Part shown: one piece after another, positions 12,901 to 20,455 of the stretch | How the letters are laid out: each line of letters opens with the position of its first letter | Numbering within the stretch: position 1 is the stretch's first letter | Assembly: GCA_028015205.1 (NCBI GenBank) | Contig: CM051514.1 | Span: forward strand, 45,586,150-45,650,149 | Length of the DNA stretch: 64,000 bases | Source of the DNA: Mytilisepta virgata | Lineage: Eukaryota > Mollusca > Bivalvia > Mytilida > Mytilidae | Direction of reading: 5' to 3' | Position numbers and translations under genes: made by a program | Notes under the pieces: generated by a model | Told to the model about the DNA's origin: nothing | Database searches by the model: none | Seen by the model: only the letters and a program-made list of their open reading frames with translations

Positions 12901-15900
12901 ATCAGAAAATTACTTCAGTCTCTGATTCCCAATTTTGGATTTGGTACACAATATACAGACATAGTTTCAATGGGTCATTATACATAACAATGAAACCGGT
13001 TAGCCAATTTAATAAATGAATAGGTACGTCGAGGCACATATACACTGTATGGTAAGAGCAGCGGTTGTTTGGTATCGCTTCCTGTTTAGCAGAAATAAAC
13101 AACTTGACGAAAGAGATAAAGGTTAGAATACGTGTTTGGTTTTATATATGTGTACGGTTTGATACAAAAATTATTATATAAAACCAAACACGTACACAAA
13201 CCTTTCACCCTCGTGGTAAACATTACGCTTGCAACTGTTATTGTGCTCGATTTTTCAGTGGAATATTGTTGAACACAAAAGGGAGAATATTTTTCTCAAT
13301 GAAAAATCATCGTGAGGGGTTTAGATTCGCCTATATGTGTACAGAATGGCAACGGAAATATAAAAATTACTACCAGTTTGCATAACTTAAAGTAATTATG
13401 GCCCTTGTATCACTTAACAATTTAATATTCTAAAAAGTTGTCAAATTTTATATTTTTCAATTTTTAATGAAAGTTCTAAAATATCAACATTTCAAAATTT
13501 AAAAAAATTGAAAATTTCACCAAATAATTAAAATTTTCAAATTCTAAAAGTCGTATTCAAATTTAATATTTTACATTGTTTTAATCAAACTTTGAAAATA
13601 CCAAAATGAATGGACAGTTTTGATAATTTCGCTTTTTGAAAATTTGAATTTTTATTTTTTGTTTTATTAAAAATTAAAGAATCGAAAATGGACCAAAAGA
13701 GTCATCTGTATTATTAGCTACCTACCATTTTATTCCTGAGGGGAGCGGGCTGCGTACCCCCCCCCCCCCCCCCTCAAAAAAACAAAAATATGACCAGCTT
13801 GGTCTGAAATTTTGTTTTTATTTCCCACTATATTGGAAAAAAAAATACAATACGCCTGAATACTGAACACAAAAAATTTGCTCCAGGGCACGTGTCTCTT
13901 GTTCATTATCAATGTTGGCCTAACTGTCAAAGTGTTAAACCCAATAATGGTTCCGATGACCTTTTTGTTCCATTTTCGATTCTTTAATTTTTAATCCAAA
14001 AATTAAAAATTCAAATTATTCAAACTTTACATTCAGTTTAGTATTTTAAAAGTTTAATTAGAAATATAAAATATTAAATTTTAAAACGAGTTTTAGAATT
14101 TTAAAATTTTAATTCTTTTGTCAAAAGTTTGGAATATTGATATTTTAAAACTTTGATTTAAAATTGAAAAATATAAAGTTTGAAAACTTTTTTAAAATAT
14201 CGAATTGTTAAATGTAACACGGACCAATTATGCGTACTATTTATATTCTTTCTGCTAACTCTGTGATTAGAATTTCAACTTCCACGGAAAGTGACAATTA
14301 CATCTTTGCTAATATCGCAGATATCTTTTAAAGTACAACTTTTTCACTAAAAATTCTAGCTTCCGCCTAAAAATTTATTAACTTTCAAAAAAATATCTAT
14401 CAATTTTTACATTTTACTTCAACATTTCGAAAAATAATTAGCTAAAAAAACAATTAAATTTCGCGCGCATAAGATCATATTTCAATGTGTAAAACTTCTT
14501 GTCAAACTAAAATGTTTTGTTTGTCGTAACTTATTGTAAGGCTCTATAGTTTGTCAACACTGATGTCAGGTGTTTTACTCTTCTCTCAATAATTGTCAGT
14601 TATTATTTAGATCAGATCTCAACCAATAAAATAATGTAGCTTGTTTGCCTCTATACTATGGATTATAGAATGATTCATTTTTGTAGCATATCTAGACCAG
14701 ATCAGTTGACTGTGTCAGAAACTGCAGATCAATTCTTAAGCTTCACACACAGATTTGACGTTGTTAACCGAGGACCAAGTCCATTACACTATGCGAATCT
14801 TTATATATGTTTCCCGATATCTACGACTGCAGGAAAACAGATGCTGTATACAGATCCAATAATGGTAATTGTATATAGGAAACATCTGTACTCAACTTAA
14901 AACTTAACTAGTTTTGTATGAATTAATGAAATACGCACCAAAATGATTATTATGACAAAGATCAATGTAATAAGCACGAGTACAAAAACCGTACAAAACT
15001 GTCTTGATTTATTTAATTTTAAAGTATATGGTCATGATATCAGATTTTACTCAACATTCCTTTAACAGCGTATTTTACATGTATTACAGGTATAGTTGGG
15101 ATAGTTTTCCTAGAAATTCAGTCTTACTTTCGTTTTTTTTTTTTTTTTTTTTTTTTATTTTCTTGCAAAATTTTTAATTTGGTCTGGCAAGGATATGAAT
15201 TCCGCGCTATTAATCAAACTATGAAGACAGCAACTGAAGGACTCCTGCATGTAACATGATTCACAATGGTACATTTTATAATTGCAGATAACTGAAGACA
15301 GTCCACAAATTACATGGAAAGTCTTTCAGTTTCCAGGAGAAATATTGAACAATTCTGATTCAAACCAACAGAATCAGTCATCATTCTCAATTTCCAAACA
15401 AATGGGCGATACTCAGAATAAACGAACATTTTTAGATATCGTAAGTAAAAAGGTTATGCCCATATGACATTACATTATTTATTGTAAAGTTTGAAGCCGT
15501 GTCCGTTAACCGCACAAGTCAAACTGGCGATGGTAACATGAGAGGTGGTAACTTCTGCTAAATACCAATAAGGCATTCATTTCTATTCTATATTCTTCCC
15601 GTCCTGCAACCAGAGAGAATATGCTGGTCTTCTTCTCGCATAAAAGGGCAAATATGCCGCTTCCGATTTTAATGTCAACTCGTTGTCAGTAGTACAGATT
15701 GATCAATTTCATATATCTCCTGTATTCTTCAAATTGTTTGCATACTGTACACAAATAATAAAAATGATAACAGGAAAGGTCAACACTGAAATACTAACCA
15801 ATGAACGGTATCAAATCTACAGGCATTAGAGCAAAACAACATAAACGAGCACAAGCATATTGTAACCCTGAGAAAATATTGTCGACCTCGGCTTCGTCTC

Positions 15901-18900
15901 GGTTGACAATGTTTTAAGAGGGGTAACAATATACTCCGTCACCCTCTTAGAAATATGTTATTTATTTTATTATACTGAATGTCTTGGATTTTATGAGCGG
16001 GTGACAGTATAAAATACCACCCGCTGTTTCTTTCCAGCGAGTGATCGAGTAAAATAACACATTCTTGTAAACCAATGAAAATGCATCCAAAGTAGAGACA
16101 TTTACATAAAGTATAATAAATATAATTACAGACATATATCAGTACTGGGTTTTGAGGAGTTGTAACATGAATATAGGTTTATGTAGTATAATGTACTATT
16201 TTTTTTTCAGTCCTGCGAAACAGTAGATCAAAACCAACAGGTCATTATACAAATAGACCTACACACCATGGAAAAAGACGACGTTGTATCGTTTTCTTTG
16301 CCGTTAAACATATCAGAAGAGTCACTTGTGTTTTTACAGGTGAGGACTGACAAAATTTTAAGGTTTATTAGTTTTTAAAATAACAATCCAAAGATACTAA
16401 TATTAGATATTGTAAATTTATACTATACTGTATACGACGCATTTCAAGGAGTTACTTCTCATCAGCAGCATTAAAACCGAAACATTTGGAAGACCAAAAA
16501 CCAAACTTATATTAAACAAGAAGTACTCAACCAAAAATACCGAAATAGGAAGCCAAATTTCAACTAAGGAGATCTACCATGTGCAATACAAGAAATGAAC
16601 CCTTAGTATTTCTATTATTTTTAAATTTTGCTAAATACTGGTAATTTCTGTAACAAATCAATGAATAATCATGTCAGACAAGTCTGACGACTGGGTTGGC
16701 GAATACCCTCGGGGACCTAGGGTCCACCAGCAGAGGCATCATCCCCGGAGCTTCAAAATAACAATCGAAAGATACTAATATTAGATATATTAAATTTATA
16801 CTATGCTGTATACGACGCATTTCAAGGAGTTAGCTCTCATCAGCAGCATTAAAACCGAAACATTTGGAAGACCAAAAACCAAACTTATATTAAACAAGAA
16901 GTACTCAACCAAAAATACCGAAATAGGAAGCCAAATTTCAACTAAGGAGATCTACCATGTGCAATACAAGGAATGAACCCTTAGTATTTCTATTATTTTT
17001 GAATTTTGCTAAACAATCTTTTCAAATTACAAAAACAATTATAAAGGACTGGGAGAGTTCGCCCTTCAACAAATGCAGTGTTTTGACATGGATTTATTGG
17101 TACTTCAAAACAAATCCTTCATTCCTACCAGAATGAAATTATTAGACCCCATTAAGGATTCTATATAACATATGTACATGTATAATGATCAGGAATTACT
17201 TAGCCTTTAGACATTTCTACGTCCAGGGGTGGTTTTTATGAGACGTAGTTTGTGAGATGTCTGTTGTGCATGAACATCGGTTTTACTTTGAATATCAGGT
17301 TTGTCCCTTCAAAAGTTTTTCAATTCATTTTAAAAACAAACCTTTAGTTTTCAGTTTGTTTCGTACATAATACAAATAGAGCAGCATTCAAATAGGCTTA
17401 GTCGTTATTTTGTACATTCATTTGTACATGAATTTATAACCTAGTGACATCATTGCAGGTATCTGGTATTTACTACAAAAGCAGGGCAAACGTGGTGACA
17501 ATGAACGATGATAAGCATATAATAAGGGCAGGAAACACAACATATAACTACGTAAGTTTACCTCCATTTTTCTTCGTTAAATGAACGGGTGATTAGTATA
17601 CCAGACAGTTGCTCCGATTTGTGGAAGAAATAAAACAAATACTAAATTTCATTTGTTCAGTTGTACTTGTGGTATTAGCAGTGATTTGAATGATTTCATA
17701 ACAATATTCTTGACGTCATAAAAAAACCGTTGTATTCTCAATACAGAAAAGGAATATATTTTAAATTTGCATACAATAATAACAGAATATAGGGCAGACG
17801 TCCATTAACGTCAGAAAGACGATTTCCTTTGAACACAGCCATCCGAATGCCAAGTTCTCCAGAATATTCTTTTTCCTTAAGTACAGCAGAAAAACGGAAG
17901 TTTTATTTTTTTGACACCGTTTTTGTCTGGTGTGTTACACAATAAACTTTTGAATTATATCGTTCCTTGAATTTTCAATTTTCCTGTATACTATAGAATG
18001 TATGCTGAAGCTCTATGGTTAATACGCCCTATGATCCTACATAGATTTATTGGCAATGATGAACAATTATGTTTATGTTTAGATTTCGAGCGAAATATAC
18101 CCACGTGATGTTACAGTAGAAACAGAGGAAATAAACATATGGATAATTGTTGGTAGTTCTATAGGAGGATTAGTATTTTTAATATTAGTAGGAGTACTAT
18201 TATGGAAGGTAATGGAACTTTAAACACGTTAAATAGAATAGAGAATGGAAACGGGGAATGTGTCAAAGAGACAACACCCGACCAAATGGAACTTTAAACA
18301 CGTTAAATAGAATAGAGAATGGAAATGGGGAATGTGTCAAAGAGACAACAACTCGACCAAATTGAACTTTAAACACGTTAAATAGAATAGAGAATGGAAA
18401 CGGGGATTGTGTCAAAGAGACAACGACCCGGCCAAAGAGCAGAGAACAGCTCAATGCTACCAATGGGTCTTCAACGCAGCGAGAAAATCCCGCACCCTGA
18501 GGCTTCAGTTGATCCCTAAACATTAATGCATACTGGTCGAGTGAAATAGACGGCACACTAAACTCCAAAACATAAAAATGAACCACCATTTAAAAAAAAA
18601 ACACACAAGACTAACAAAGGCTAGAGGTTCCTGGTCATGACTTGGGACAGGTGCAAAAATGCGGCGGATTTAAAGTCAATATTTATTGATTGTAGATATT
18701 GTCCGTGTACATGTGTAAAGCTTAAACAATGCACTCAATCCGTGTTACTCTTAAATGTTATAATGTCATGTGTTAGAATTGCAAGAAAGCATGTTTTAAG
18801 ACCATATTTTAATTTAATATTTTGAATAAAATATATGGCAGTAGATAGGAGTTCGTGTTGTTAATTGTTTTTTAGTTTTCTGTGTTTATTTGTTGTGCTT

Positions 18901-20455
18901 GTGGTTGTTCATTTGTCTTCCCGTGTTTGTCTGTCCAATGGATCACGTTTCTTTGATTGCTCCTTAGGTATATTTGTCCTTTTTTTTTACACCGTGTCAA
19001 CATAAAATGATACTTGACAAGAAACCTTTAGCAATGTATTTCTGTATTTGTGTTTAAAAACAATCCTCAAAATGCATGAAATGATTTTTTAAGTAAAAAC
19101 ATGCACAATTTTTGTTTTGAATCTATAAATGAAACGTCACAAACTCAATTTAAAGGTGACTTATTAGAAATTACTCAATGAAACTCTTTTCAACTAACCC
19201 ACATCTGTACTTGGATGACACTGCAACAAAACCTCCCCAACATGACTAACCTATAATAGGTAGGAAACTTCCGCCTTTTTTTGTTAACCCAAAGTGGTTC
19301 GAAAATTAAGATATTTTATATGCATACAGACTGACATGTTATTTTGTAACATAATTACTAGTATATGAATTTAACTATTGCTGAAGAATACAGACTTTTT
19401 ACCAATTCTATAAAAATAATTTGCCTTATTCTAAGTACACCAGATGGATAGGAGCTATCACATTTTTCTTCTTTTTTATACCAAAAAGAAAGACCTGTCA
19501 AAAGGCTAATACAAACAGCTTTTATGGATCTGCAATGAAATTAATTCAAATGAATTTGATCTGCCAGTAATTGTAGGCTAACCAACGTTGTTGTTTTGAG
19601 TTCAGTGGTCAGCTTAAAGCTGCTGTCTAATTATACCCGCACTTTCGAAGATATAGCGATTGTCTCCGTCCGTCGCCTTTCTTGTGACATCAATTCCTTC
19701 TTTTTAGGTTAAATTTCTATATGCACAATAAGGTTTTAGACTTTAGCGTTTCTAAACAAGGGGCCCAAAGGGATCGAACTTCGAAAATTTTGAATTAAAG
19801 CTTGTCACATAAACTCGTCTTTCATTTTTGAATTTTTCAATTTATACATTTTATTTCTTAACAATATTATCGTGCACCATATGCAGATGCGTTTTAGCAT
19901 TTTAATTTTCTGAAATCGAGGACCACTGGAGTTGAATTTTGAAAAAAAAATGTCAATTTAAGCTTGTGACCTAAACTCCTCTTTGATTTTGCAATTTATG
20001 TGTCTTATATATACATAATATCGTGCTACACTATATGTAGATGCGCAATAAGGTTTTAGAATTTTTATCTTTAAACCTGGGGCCCTTGTAAGAGTAAGCC
20101 GACCAGACATATTAGCCGAGACGCATAAAATACCATTTTATTGCATTGCCGAACAAGTTACCTCTTATAGTCAACATTATACCATGTTTCCACTGAGACG
20201 GTTAATAGAGATAATAAACAAAAAATGTCAGCATAAAACCCAATAGTTTAACTTAAGTGTTGGTAGAGTCTTCTCACTAATAGTTAAAATTCTTTTATCT
20301 GTAAATTTCAGTGCGGATTTTTTAAAAGAGAGAAGAAGGAGGAATTAAAAGATTTGAAGCGAAAAACTGCTATCTATCAAGCTGAGGAGATAGAGAGGGC
20401 TAGAGCTATATCTACAAAAATCTCTAATATTGAAGAAGTTGACAAAGAAAAATAG
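697..20455 (+). CDS. Integrin alpha subunit, copy A (18 exons, 5' end outside window)
   Basis: This gene encodes an integrin alpha subunit, a plasma-membrane adhesion receptor chain that pairs with a beta chain. Eighteen exons (listed separately) join in one frame to give 960 residues plus stop. Seen in order: the CAPLW motif of propeller blade 2, FG-GAP calcium loops (exons at 5295, 6906/7369 and 7369/8370), the TRP motif that closes the propeller, thigh and calf domains, a membrane helix starting WIIVGSSIGG, and the cytoplasmic signature CGFFKRE. Every intron has GT/AG ends and phases match throughout. No I-domain is inserted between blades 2 and 3, so it belongs to the I-less class. The signal-peptide exon and the next two must lie upstream of base 1, by comparison with copy B. 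Which integrin subclass it belongs to cannot be decided by eye. No frameshift or stop is visible in the 18 exons. Confidence 0.93.
1105..1510. repeat. Insert private to copy A with tandem sub-repeats
   Basis: The aligned intron of copy B jumps from about 38060 straight to the sequence after 1510, so about 390-400 bp are extra here. The insert repeats the phrase gggccaatatttc with aatacagactggcaatga three or four times. It has no ORF. It could be an insertion in A or a deletion in B. Confidence 0.6.
1635..1930 (+). mobile_element. 3' tail of an RT-type retroelement (intron 4, copy A)
   Basis: Contains the phrases gatatgggcagcatggcggt, ttttttggtggggtccatgt and tttgtcagttgtttcgattg, which recur at 10160-10450, 22560-22860 (minus) and 38190-38450. 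At 10000-10180 the same tail follows an RT-like coding relic, so this is read as its 3' UTR. 5'-truncated and non-coding here. Confidence 0.6.
2352..2409 (+). CDS. Copy A exon 5: FG-GAP strand
   Basis: Acceptor after a T-rich tract, donor gtaatt. 58 nt, phase 0 to 1. Encodes YEKGSLDILLGAPGFFQNK, with the LLGAPG core of an FG-GAP repeat. The protein is identical in copy B. Confidence 0.9.
2435..2705 (-). mobile_element. Retroelement 3' tail, minus strand (intron 5, copy A)
   Basis: Read on the minus strand it matches the tail of the RT relic at 23880-24560 (shared phrases tcaatccggtg, aggtgctccggaagggtaag and aggacaaatatacctaagga). Small ORFs across it are not genes. The same insert is in copy B at 39050-39320. 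Confidence 0.6.
3311..3427 (+). CDS. Copy A exon 6: propeller linker
   Basis: Acceptor attgtag, donor gtaact. 117 nt, phase 1 to 1. Begins GGFVEYTTAAT and ends NSIEPGTLMG. It differs from copy B at three residues (D/G, N/D, E/G). Confidence 0.9.
3777..3883 (+). CDS. Copy A exon 7: propeller blade 3 FG-GAP
   Basis: Acceptor cacacag, donor gtaagt. 107 nt, phase 1 to 0. Encodes GYAITTGRLAD followed by SVIVFGAPHY, a typical FG-GAP start and core. An upstream AG at about 3712 was rejected because it gives an in-frame stop. R/N and S/N differ from copy B. Confidence 0.88.
4924..5001 (+). CDS. Copy A exon 8: blade 3-4 strand
   Basis: Acceptor cttgcag, donor gtttgt. 78 nt, phase 0 to 0. Encodes TFVVCATGNRTTTKAVVVKK and a short FFGRK end. 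Three residues differ from copy B (T/K, A/S, V/H) in only 26 codons. Confidence 0.87.
5295..5495 (+). CDS. Copy A exon 9: calcium-binding FG-GAP blade
   Basis: Acceptor cggtcag after a pyrimidine-rich stretch, donor gtaagt. 201 nt, phase 0 to 0. Contains GSGFGTAIAFDD and the calcium loop DDINGDGLDDLLVGAP. An upstream AG at 5263 breaks the frame and was rejected. F/V, M/I and N/D differ from copy B. Confidence 0.9.
5638..6029. mobile_element. MITE with 17-bp TIRs and TA target site (copy A)
   Basis: Left end AGGATGCTCGCTGGTC and right end GACCAGCGATCATCCT are inverted copies with one mismatch, flanked by TA on each side. About 392 bp, no ORF. TA flanks and size suggest a Tc1/mariner-mobilised element (inference). 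Also in copy B. Confidence 0.7.
6185..6410. repeat. Short tandem repeat of about 75 bp (copy A intron)
   Basis: The phrases gaaattcagctccaattaaa and gtaatgtccatgttaaatat recur three to four times. Copy B has one unit fewer (about 43660-43800). Confidence 0.6.
6906..7020 (+). CDS. Copy A exon 10: FG-GAP blade, first half of calcium loop
   Basis: Acceptor tttcag, donor gtatgt. 115 nt, phase 0 to 1. Encodes SRFGSAIQCIGDLNKDGFN; the loop continues into the next exon. One change from copy B (D/E). Confidence 0.9.
7369..7548 (+). CDS. Copy A exon 11: FG-GAP blade, IAVSAP core
   Basis: Acceptor catataag (a poor pyrimidine tract), donor gtaggt. 180 nt, phase 1 to 1. Completes DLNKDGFNDIAVSAP and starts the next calcium loop DIDGNSYP. 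H/Y differs from copy B in the GW(H/Y)ISK stretch. Confidence 0.88.
7570..7880 (-). mobile_element. Retroelement-like tail, minus strand (copy A intron 11)
   Basis: On the minus strand it has the layout of the other tails (gcaagaagcaggaactgatc, gcggagcacc, then a T/G-rich stretch) but different sequence, so it is another family or subfamily. It also spans the same site in copy B (44985-45290). Small ORFs on both strands are repeat shadows. Confidence 0.5.
8370..8576 (+). CDS. Copy A exon 12: end of propeller, start of thigh
   Basis: Acceptor tttatag, donor gtatgt. 207 nt, phase 1 to 1. Encodes DLLIGSYMSNTVTALRTRP; TRP closes the propeller. Paired Cys residues follow in the thigh domain. A/V differs from copy B. 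Confidence 0.9.
8730..9078. repeat. Palindromic AAGATATCTT array (copy A intron 12)
   Basis: About 350 bp made of the self-complementary core AAGATATCTT or AGATATCT, spaced about 20-25 bp apart by A/T-rich spacers. Each core is a palindrome and spacers also pair, so the tract can form many small hairpins. Longer than its partner in copy B. Confidence 0.85.
9218..9331. repeat. Long hairpin, about 48-bp arms (copy A intron 12)
   Basis: Left arm aataggtagtttc...tggaatatctaga and right arm tagatattcca...gaaactacctatt are near-perfect inverted copies around a short GC-rich loop (gagcccgaagggcgag). A foldback or MITE core. Also in copy B. Confidence 0.8.
9675..9841 (+). CDS. Copy A exon 13: thigh domain
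   Basis: Acceptor gtgtag, donor gtatgt. 167 nt, phase 1 to 0. Begins LVAFNVTADVFRRTAKPSR and ends EIYAVVK. Lies just downstream of the palindromic array and hairpin in the same intron. T/S differs from copy B. Confidence 0.9.
9900..10450 (+). pseudogene. RT C-terminal relic with 3' tail (copy A intron 13)
   Basis: Read in one frame, 9935-10040 encodes AYGVYISQLIRYSRACD followed by DFMDRARLLTEK, and after a frameshift KFYGRHHDLVDRYEK appears at 10090-10130. These match the minus-strand ORF at 24071-24550, the C-terminal part of a mobile reverse transcriptase. The 3' tail (10160-10450) is the one seen alone elsewhere. A dead, 5'-truncated insert shared by both copies. Confidence 0.7.
10900..11034 (+). 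CDS. Copy A exon 14: thigh domain
   Basis: Acceptor cttttcag, donor gtaagt. 135 nt, 45 codons, phase 0 to 0. Begins EVNRDFYQSLEETLVFES. The protein is identical in copy B. Confidence 0.88.
11264..11311 (-). ncRNA. Hammerhead-ribozyme-like motif, minus strand (copy A intron 14)
   Basis: Minus strand reads CTGATGA, then a 5-bp stem GTCGA/UCGAC, then GAAA, then the self-complementary ATGTGCACAT and TT at the cleavage position. All three core boxes are present. Stem III has no loop, as in short-stem retroelement hammerheads, and stem I pairs weakly (two A-U plus wobbles). It sits in a repeat that resembles a retroelement tail. Activity is inference. Confidence 0.55.
11672..12159 (+). CDS. Copy A exon 15: genu and calf-1
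   Basis: Acceptor ttatag, donor gtaaat. 488 nt, phase 0 to 2, the largest exon. Begins ANFSTGCVGICYPDLQTDI, the Cys pair plus PDL motif found at the genu of integrin alphas. Ends at STLALKG. E/D and K/T differ from copy B. Confidence 0.9.
13118..13206. repeat. Hairpin element, 18-bp perfect arms (copy A intron 15)
   Basis: cgtgtttggttttatata is matched inverted by tatataaaaccaaacacg, and outer aaaggtt by aaccttt. Total about 89 bp; shared by copy B. Confidence 0.75.
13390..14235. mobile_element. Large foldback element (copy A intron 15)
   Basis: About 845 bp, very AT-rich. The two halves are diverged inverted copies: gaatcgaaaatggaccaaaa near 13680 against ttgttccattttcgattctt near 13965, and matching outer segments near 13400 and 14200 (ttaacaattt against its inverse). 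The centre has a run of C at about 13758-13773. No ORF. Confidence 0.65.
14687..14864 (+). CDS. Copy A exon 16: calf-2 start
   Basis: Acceptor ttgtag, donor gtaatt. 178 nt, phase 2 to 0. Begins ISRPDQLTVSETADQF and includes FDVVNRGPSPL, typical of the calf-2 N-terminus. Protein identical in copy B. Confidence 0.9.
15131..15157. repeat. Poly-T tract (copy A intron 16)
   Basis: About 27 T in a row on the plus strand. In copy B (53125-53167) it is longer and interrupted by C and G. A simple repeat of variable length. Confidence 0.8.
15288..15440 (+). CDS. Copy A exon 17: calf-2, basic site
   Basis: Acceptor attgcag, donor gtaagt. 153 nt, phase 0 to 0. Rich in Asn, Gln and Ser, ending in QNKRTFLDI. 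The Lys-Arg pair sits where cleaved integrin alphas are cut by furin-like proteases; cleavage here is inference. K/E and F/S differ from copy B. Confidence 0.88.
15870..16085. repeat. Repeat with imperfect inverted segments (copy A intron 17)
   Basis: Contains attgtcgacctcggcttcg and ctcggttgacaat as a hairpin, and gcgggtgacag...cagcgagtgatcgag, followed by aaaataacac. Resembles a MITE or SINE-like unit; boundaries are not clear. Also in copy B (53878-54100). Confidence 0.45.
16211..16339 (+). CDS. Copy A exon 18: calf-2
   Basis: Acceptor after an eight-T tract and cag, donor gtgagg. 129 nt, 43 codons. Begins SCETVDQNQQVIIQIDL. Protein identical in copy B. Confidence 0.9.
16370..17030. repeat. 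Tandem pair of retroelement-tail segments (copy A intron 18)
   Basis: Two direct copies of about 260 bp, about 380 bp apart, each with ccaaacttatattaaacaag and taggaagccaaatttcaact. Copy B has one copy at the same site (about 54400-54660) and a second, partial one in a different intron (41985-42235). Each full copy carries a minus-strand CTGATGA...GAAATGCG hammerhead-like remnant (16434-16475, 16811-16850) with poor stems. Confidence 0.65.
17459..17551 (+). CDS. Copy A exon 19: membrane-proximal calf-2
   Basis: Acceptor attgcag, donor gtaagt. 93 nt, 31 codons, encoding VSGIYYKSRANVV onward, ending NTTYNY. Protein identical in copy B. Confidence 0.88.
18083..18208 (+). CDS. Copy A exon 20: transmembrane segment
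   Basis: Acceptor gtttag, donor gtaatg. 126 nt, 42 codons. The last 23 residues start WIIVGSSIGG and end LLWK, a single membrane-spanning helix. The donor lies at the first base of a minisatellite. If the intron were retained, translation would stop after four more codons. Confidence 0.92.
18209..18440 (+). repeat. Minisatellite, three 73-bp units, at the exon 20 donor (copy A)
   Basis: Units contain tggaactttaaacacgttaa and gtgtcaaagagacaac. The first unit begins exactly at the exon 20 splice donor (gtaatggaac); the others begin accaaa(t/a)tgaac. Tail agagcagagaacagctcaat follows. ORFs on both strands here come from the repeat. Confidence 0.85.
18850..18995 (+). mobile_element. Retroelement tail fragment (copy A intron 20)
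   Basis: Plus-strand piece with ttttctgtgtttatttgttg and gctccttaggtatatttgtc, the reverse complement of phrases in the tails at 2435-2705 and 23880-24180. The copy B partner is 56455-56575. Confidence 0.55.
19640..20090. repeat. Diverged tandem repeat, copy A intron 20
   Basis: Three imperfect units of about 150-180 bp with aataaggttttaga, gaattttgaaaa and taaactcctctttgat. Copy B has the same (57230-57730) and continues further. Confidence 0.5.
20312..20455 (+). CDS. Copy A exon 21: cytoplasmic tail and stop
   Basis: Acceptor atttcag. 144 nt including the TAG stop. Begins CGFFKREKKEELKDLKRKTA: GFFKR is the near-universal integrin alpha membrane-proximal motif that clasps the beta tail. 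The 47-residue tail is rich in Lys and Glu and probably helical. Protein identical in copy B. Confidence 0.95.
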   Translation, partial: CGFFKREKKEELKDLKRKTAIYQAEEIERARAISTKISNIEEVDKEK

